This document shows positions 13,414-17,415 of a stretch of 17,415 bases of DNA, piece after piece. Below the pieces are notes generated by a model. It did not search any database. It had not been told where the DNA came from and saw nothing but the letters and a program-made list of their open reading frames with translations. This stretch comes from Dokdonella_A sp040002595 (lineage in GTDB: Bacteria; Pseudomonadota; Gammaproteobacteria; Xanthomonadales; Rhodanobacteraceae). Position 1 is the first letter of the stretch. Each line of letters opens with the position of its first letter. The stretch is from NCBI GenBank assembly GCA_040002595.1, contig JBDUED010000032.1, positions 1-17,415 of the forward strand, given 5' to 3'. A program made the translations under genes and the position numbers.

Positions 13414-14606
13414 AACGCTCGCTTGCCCTCATTGCCGTGCTGGTCATGGCGCTCAGCGGTTGTACCTGGATCAAGAGTCTCGGCAAGAAGGATAATGTCC
13501 AGCCGCCGACTCCCCTTACAGAATTTGCGCCGACGGCTCAGATCGACAAGGTCTGGAGCGAAGGTATCGGAAACGGCGCGGGATCATCGGGCGCCCGCAT
13601 GGCTCCGGGCAGCGCCGATGGGCGCTTGTATGCGGCCAGCGTCGACGGCACGGTGGAGGCGATCGACGCCGCCAGCGGCAAGACTCTGTGGCAAAAACGC
13701 CTGGGCCAGCGCCGCGGTTGGCTGTGGCGTCGCGGCGACAATTCCCTGCGCTGGACCGGCGGTCCGACGGCCCAAGGCGACCTGCTCGTGGTCGGCGGCC
13801 TCGACGGCCAGGTCCACGCGCTGTCGACGCAGGACGGCGCGGATCGCTGGAATGCGCAGTTGTCGTCCGAGATCATCGCTCCGCCGGCGATCGCCGACGG
13901 TGTCGTCGTCGTGCGCGTAAACGATGGCCATCTGATTGGTCTCGATGCAAGCGATGGCAGCCGCAAGTGGATCTTCGATCAACCGGTACCGGCGCTCAGC
14001 TTGCGCGGCAATTCAGCACCGCTGATCGTCAACGGCATCGTGTATGACGGTTTCGACAATGGCAAAGTAGTCGCGGTGCGTCTGACCGACGGCAATGAAC
14101 TGTGGGCGCAGGCGCTCGCCAATGGCGAGGGCAGGACCGAGGTCGAACGCTTGTCGGATGTCGATGGCAATCTCGTATCGGATGGTTCCTCACTCTTTGC
14201 GGCGGGCTATCGCGGCCAGATTGCCGCGCTCGCCCTCGATAGCGGCCGACCGGTATGGCAACGCGATCTGTCCAGTTATGTCGGCGCCGCGGTCAGCGGC
14301 AACACGGTGGTCATCGTTGACGCCGACGGCAATGTCTGGGCGTTCGATCGCGAAACGGGCGTCAATTTATGGAAGCAGGACAAACTCAAATATCGCTGGC
14401 TGAGTGCGCCGGCGATCCAGGGTAAATACGCGGTTGTTGGCGACAGCGAAGGCTATATCCACTGGCTCAATCTAGACGAAGGCAAGTTCGCCGCACGCGA
14501 GCGAATCAGCCGCAAATCGATCGAGGGCGCGCCGCTGGTGGTCGATGGCATGCTGTACGTCGAAGACGTCAAAGGGCATATCGGCGCGTATCGCGCGCGC
14601 CCGTAG
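13410..14606 (+). CDS. bamB: outer membrane assembly lipoprotein BamB
   Basis: BamB is a lipoprotein of the BAM complex that inserts beta-barrel proteins into the outer membrane. A 17-residue signal peptide ends at the lipobox LSGC with Cys18. The rest of the 398 residues forms a PQQ-type beta-propeller with repeated A/V-D-G-x-(V/I)-x-A-x-(D/N)-x-x-(S/T)-G-x-x-x-W blades (for example DGTVEAIDAASGKTLWQK, DGQVHALSTQDGADRW, DGHLIGLDASDGSRKW). The BamB-specific RTEVERLSDVDG segment is present near residues 242-253. The length matches E. coli BamB (392). It starts inside the yfgM stop (4-nt overlap), implying coupled translation, and is followed by a terminator about 70 bp downstream. Confidence 0.97.
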   Translation: MKRSLALIAVLVMALSGCTWIKSLGKKDNVQPPTPLTEFAPTAQIDKVWSEGIGNGAGSSGARMAPGSADGRLYAASVDGTVEAIDAASGKTLWQKRLGQRRGWLWRRGDNSLRWTGGPTAQGDLLVVGGLDGQVHALSTQDGADRWNAQLSSEIIAPPAIADGVVVVRVNDGHLIGLDASDGSRKWIFDQPVPALSLRGNSAPLIVNGIVYDGFDNGKVVAVRLTDGNELWAQALANGEGRTEVERLSDVDGNLVSDGSSLFAAGYRGQIAALALDSGRPVWQRDLSSYVGAAVSGNTVVIVDADGNVWAFDRETGVNLWKQDKLKYRWLSAPAIQGKYAVVGDSEGYIHWLNLDEGKFAARERISRKSIEGAPLVVDGMLYVEDVKGHIGAYRARP

Positions 14607-14674
14607 GCACGCCAGAAAAAAGCAGGCGCTAGCTTCGCGCTTTGCGCGCCGCAGTGCCGTAGGTCACCATGCAT

Positions 14675-14713
14675 ACCCTCTGTATCGGCTACATCCGATG
14701 CAGAGGGTTTTTT
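14675..14713 (+). terminator. strong intrinsic terminator just upstream of der
   Basis: A 14-bp stem (ACCCTCTGTATCGG with CCGATGCAGAGGGT, one G-U wobble) closes a 6-nt loop CTACAT and is followed by six T residues. It looks like the end of the ndk-to-bamB transcription unit. Unusually, the last T is only 16 nt before the der ATG, so any der promoter must lie upstream of it or the hairpin must be read through. Confidence 0.9.
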
Positions 14714-14729
14714 CGCTCCGGAGTCTGCA

Positions 14730-16130
14730 ATGCTTCCCGTAGTTGCCCTTGTCGGGCGCCCCAACGTCGGCAAGTCAACGCTGTTCAATGTGCTCACGCG
14801 CAGCCGTGATGCGCTGGTGCACGACTTGCCGGGCGTCACTCGCGATCGGCATTACGGCATCTGCCGCCTCGCCGCCGCGCCATTCGTCATCGTTGATACC
14901 GGCGGCCTGACCGATAACGCTGAAGGCATCCAGGGCCAGACCGCGCGCCAGGCGGAGTTCGCAATCGATGAAGCGGATGTCGTGCTGCTCACGGTCGATG
15001 CGCGCGATGGCTTGCTGCCGAACGATCGCACGATTCTCGATCGCCTGCGTCGTGCGTCCAAACCGATGTTGCTGCTGGTCAACAAGGTCGATGGGCTTGA
15101 CGAAAATGTCGCGCTGGCGGAGTTTGCCGCGCTCGGCGTTTCCTCCGCGTTGCCGATGTCCGCCGCCCATGGGCGTGGCGTGACGCCGCTGCTGGCAGCA
15201 CTTGAAAATCTGCTGCCAAAGAGCGAAATCGATCCCCTCGAAACCAGGCCCGATGAGGGTATCCGTGTGGCGATCGTCGGCCGCCCCAATGCGGGCAAGT
15301 CGACCCTTGTCAATCGCCTGCTTGGCGAGGAGCGCGTGATTGCATCCGATGTGCCCGGAACGACGCGCGATTCAATCCGCATCAAGCTCGAACGCGATGG
15401 CAAGCTCTACACCTTGATCGACACGGCCGGTATCCGCCGCCGCGCGCGGGTCGAGGATGCGGTCGAGAAATTCAGCGTCATCAAGGCGCTGCAATCGGTC
15501 GACGCGGCGCACGTCACCGTGCTGATGCTCGACGCGCGCGAAGGCGTCGCCGACCAGGACACCGCCTTGATTGGCCACGTGCTCGAATCGGGTCGCGCGC
15601 TGGTGATTGCGGTGAACAAATGGGATGACATGGACAAGTACAGTCGCGAGCAGTGCGTCGCTTCGCTGTCACGCAAACTCGAATTCGCCACCTGGGCGCG
15701 CCAGGTATTCATCTCGGCGTTGCACGGCAGCGGCATCGGTGAGCTGATGAAGGCAGTCAATCGCGCGTACGCCTCGGCGAACCACAAGTTCACCTCATCC
15801 GAACTCACGCGTGCGGTGGAGGCGGCGTACACGGCGTATCAGCCGCCACTCGCGCGTGGTCATACGCCCAAGCTCAAATACGCGCACCCCGGAGGCGCCA
15901 ACCCGCCGACGATCATCATCCACGGCGCGCGCACCAAGCATATCGCCGAAGGTTACCGACGCTATCTGGAAAACTTCTTCCGCAAACGCTATCGCCTCGA
16001 AGGCACACCGATCCGGATCGAATTCCGAGATAGCGATAACCCGTTCGCGGGCAAGCGCAACGAGCTGACCGAAGGGCAGCAGCGCCGCCGCACGCGCATG
16101 ATCAAACGCGCCAAGCGCGGCAAGCGCTGA
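14730..16130 (+). CDS. der: ribosome assembly GTPase Der (EngA)
   Basis: Der is an essential double-GTPase needed for maturation of the 50S ribosomal subunit. Of its 466 residues, the first G domain shows GRPNVGKS (9-16), DTGG (56-59) and NKVD (118-121). The second shows GRPNAGKS (184-191), DTAG (231-234) and NKWD (296-299). The C-terminal KH-like domain (about 350-440) ends in a basic tail (RRRTRMIKRAKRGKR). The length is normal. A Shine-Dalgarno (CGGAG) stands 7 nt before ATG 14730. The preceding strong terminator lies inside what would be its leader, so expression probably depends on read-through or attenuation. mobA follows after 22 bp. Confidence 0.98.
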   Translation: MLPVVALVGRPNVGKSTLFNVLTRSRDALVHDLPGVTRDRHYGICRLAAAPFVIVDTGGLTDNAEGIQGQTARQAEFAIDEADVVLLTVDARDGLLPNDRTILDRLRRASKPMLLLVNKVDGLDENVALAEFAALGVSSALPMSAAHGRGVTPLLAALENLLPKSEIDPLETRPDEGIRVAIVGRPNAGKSTLVNRLLGEERVIASDVPGTTRDSIRIKLERDGKLYTLIDTAGIRRRARVEDAVEKFSVIKALQSVDAAHVTVLMLDAREGVADQDTALIGHVLESGRALVIAVNKWDDMDKYSREQCVASLSRKLEFATWARQVFISALHGSGIGELMKAVNRAYASANHKFTSSELTRAVEAAYTAYQPPLARGHTPKLKYAHPGGANPPTIIIHGARTKHIAEGYRRYLENFFRKRYRLEGTPIRIEFRDSDNPFAGKRNELTEGQQRRRTRMIKRAKRGKR

Positions 16131-16152
16131 CCCATTCAACACGATCAATGCG

Positions 16153-16848
16153 ATGAACGGCGCGCCGATCACCTTCGCGATCCTCGCTGGCGGCGCAGCA
16201 ACACGGCTTGGCGGACGCGACAAGGGTTTGGAACTTCTGGGCGATCGGCCCTTGATTGGCTGGGTGCTGGATGCGCTCCAGGCAATGGATGTGGAAGGCG
16301 TTGGTTCGCGCCCTCCAGACGTTGACGCTGCGGACCCGCTTGACCGTTCGCGCCCCGGCCCGAGGGCGCAGCCCACCGCTCCCACGACGTGCGTGAGTGC
16401 ACCCGTGCTGATCGTCGCGAACCGCCACCTCGACGACTACGGGCGTTACGCGCAAACGGTGCCTGACGGCGCGCAAGGTTTTCACGGCCCGCTCGCCGGC
16501 ATCGCCACTGCCCTGGAGATGTGCACGACACCTTGGCTGGTGACCGTTCCGGTCGATTGCCCTGAACCGCCGCACGATCTGGCGTTGCGCCTGTGGCAGG
16601 CCACCTTGGAGAACGATGCCAGCGCGATCGTCGCGCACGACGGTGAGCGGCGTCAGCCACTGTTCGCGATCTATCGACGCGAACTTGCAGCTTCAGCGGC
16701 AGCAGCTGTCGAGGCGGAGCAGGGCGTATCGCACTGGCAATCCTCGATCGGCGCGCACGAGCTTGATTTCACCGATCATTGGCGGCAGTTTGAAAATCTC
16801 AACACCCCAGAAGAGTTTGCCGCGTATGCCGTCCGCAATGAACCCTGA
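16153..16848 (+). CDS. mobA: molybdenum cofactor guanylyltransferase MobA, with an internal insertion
   Basis: MobA joins GMP from GTP to molybdopterin to form the guanine dinucleotide cofactor in the cytoplasm. The nucleotidyltransferase signature LAGGAATRLGGRDKGL (11-26) is intact, as are GPLAGI (110-115), a metal-binding Asp in VPVDCPEPP, HDGERRQP and the C-terminal ENLNTPEEF. At 231 residues it is about 37 longer than E. coli MobA. The excess is a Pro/Arg/Asp-rich segment at about residues 47-83, between the second helix and the strand VLIVANR. The DNA of this segment has REP-like ends (see 16290-16386). The start ATG 16153 lacks a clear Shine-Dalgarno. It lies 22 bp after der and overlaps moeA by 11 nt. 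Confidence 0.92.
   Translation: MNGAPITFAILAGGAATRLGGRDKGLELLGDRPLIGWVLDALQAMDVEGVGSRPPDVDAADPLDRSRPGPRAQPTAPTTCVSAPVLIVANRHLDDYGRYAQTVPDGAQGFHGPLAGIATALEMCTTPWLVTVPVDCPEPPHDLALRLWQATLENDASAIVAHDGERRQPLFAIYRRELAASAAAAVEAEQGVSHWQSSIGAHELDFTDHWRQFENLNTPEEFAAYAVRNEP
16290..16386. repeat. possible REP-derived insertion inside mobA
   Basis: The stretch encoding the extra MobA residues starts TGTGGAAGGCG and ends CCGCTCCCACG. The left side shares GGAAGGCG plus a nearby TGGTTC with the left half of the REP doublet at 4319. The right side shares the 10-mer CCGCTCCCAC with its right half (4381-4390 and 16376-16385). Internal pairings GCGCCC/GGGCGC and GGGC/GCCC give local hairpins. The match is short and the middle is unlike the intergenic copy, so this is suggestive only. 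Confidence 0.4.
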
Positions 16849-17415
16849 GTTCGCAACCCATCTTTCGGTCGATGCGGCACGGCGCCGCGTGCGCGAACTG
16901 ACCGCGCAGCGGCGTGTCGAGTCCGAATCCGTTGCGCTGGAAAACGCGCTTGGCCGTGTGCTCGCCGAGGATGTGCTCGCGCCGCACGATCTGCCTCCGT
17001 TTGCAAATTCCGCAATGGATGGCTACGCGCTGCGGGGAGCGGAGCTTCCCGCGACCAACGAGCGCCGGTTTCGCGTTGCAGGCGTCAGGCTCGCGGGCGC
17101 GGACGCGGCACTACCGTTGGCAGCCGGCGAATGCGTGCGCATCACGACCGGTGCCCCGCTGCCAGCGGATGCTGATACGGTCATCATCAAGGAAAACGTG
17201 CGCATCGAGGGCGATTGCATCGTCGTCATGGGGGGCGAACGCACAGGTTCAAACACGCGTCCGCTCGGCGAGGATTATCGCATCGGCGAGATCGCGTTGC
17301 GCGCGGGCGACACGTTGACGCCCGTCCGCCTCGGCGTGCTGGCGGCCTGCGGGCACGCGCACGTGAAAGTAGCGCGAAGACCGCGTGTCGCGCTGTTCGT
17401 GACTGGCGACGAACT
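16838..17415 (+). CDS. moeA: molybdopterin molybdenumtransferase MoeA (3' truncated by window)
   Basis: MoeA inserts molybdate into adenylated molybdopterin in the cytoplasm. The visible 192 residues hold the family hallmarks: PPFANSAMDGYALRG (53-67), the RITTGAPLPADADTVIIKEN block (101-120), NTRPLGEDYRIGE (139-151) and VTGDE at the window edge, the start of the catalytic MoCF-binding domain. ATG 16838 (MNPEFATHLSV) was chosen; ATG 16826 in the same frame would add four residues. The gene overlaps the end of mobA by 11 nt, so the two are probably co-translated. The remaining half of the protein lies beyond the window. Confidence 0.95.
   Translation, partial: MNPEFATHLSVDAARRRVRELTAQRRVESESVALENALGRVLAEDVLAPHDLPPFANSAMDGYALRGAELPATNERRFRVAGVRLAGADAALPLAAGECVRITTGAPLPADADTVIIKENVRIEGDCIVVMGGERTGSNTRPLGEDYRIGEIALRAGDTLTPVRLGVLAACGHAHVKVARRPRVALFVTGDE

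Noticed and set aside
14616..14645. A second terminator-like structure on the minus strand after bamB (stem GCGC/GCGC, then T-run)
   Set aside because: The stem is short and interrupted, the T-run is offset by several bases, and no leftward gene ends there.

Overview
The window is chromosomal DNA from a high-GC gammaproteobacterium, most likely Xanthomonadales/Lysobacterales. The Rhodanobacteraceae are my best guess, but the family call is inference. It rests on the conserved block ndk-rlmN-pilF-rodZ-yfgM-bamB-der, the mobA-moeA pair, a LacI regulator beside what looks like an outer-membrane receptor, and REP-type repeats headed TGTGGGA(g/a)CG. Coding density is high. I see no tRNA, rRNA, CRISPR array, prophage or insertion sequence.

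Layout. (1) 1-1131, minus strand: a LacI-family regulator (GTG start) followed by the first 14 codons of a protein with a signal-like N-terminus. A perfect 18-bp palindrome sits in the regulator's own promoter. (2) 1132-1508: a 377-bp non-coding region with that operator, a possible minus-strand terminator, and two copies of a GTTAT-NNN-ATAAC dyad resembling gammaproteobacterial Zur boxes. (3) 1509-2936, plus: a MerC-type membrane protein and a zinc-type cation diffusion facilitator, a metal-handling pair. (4) 3019-4296, plus: serS, converging on a REP doublet at 4319-4391. (5) 8836-4399, minus: a fatty-acid degradation unit in transcription order psrA-like TetR regulator, FadN-type hydratase/dehydrogenase, thiolase. 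It has a clear sigma70-type promoter abutting a CAAAC-N4-GTTTG operator. (6) 8987-14606, plus: ndk, rlmN, pilF, rodZ, yfgM, bamB, covering nucleotide metabolism, rRNA/tRNA methylation, type IV pilus assembly, cell shape and outer-membrane protein assembly. (7) 14675-17415, plus: a strong intrinsic terminator only 16 nt before the der start codon, then der, mobA and the 5' part of moeA (the last two for molybdenum cofactor).

How the genes work together. The beta-oxidation unit looks self-contained: the regulator senses acyl chains, FadN-type and thiolase proteins carry out the last steps of the spiral, and the operator gives feedback. The MerC-CDF pair appears to be a metal transport unit under a Fur-family repressor, with a paradox noted in the findings. 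YfgM, BamB and Der form the usual envelope/ribosome assembly cluster, with BamB overlapping YfgM by 4 nt.

I found no clearly novel multi-gene system. The most distinctive items are regulatory or repeat-derived: the paired Zur-like sites, the terminator inside the der leader, a REP doublet with a compensatory base-pair swap, and a roughly 35-residue insertion in MobA whose DNA ends resemble REP halves. Many start codons were moved downstream of the longest possible ORF because upstream extensions ran through promoters, operators or repeats.
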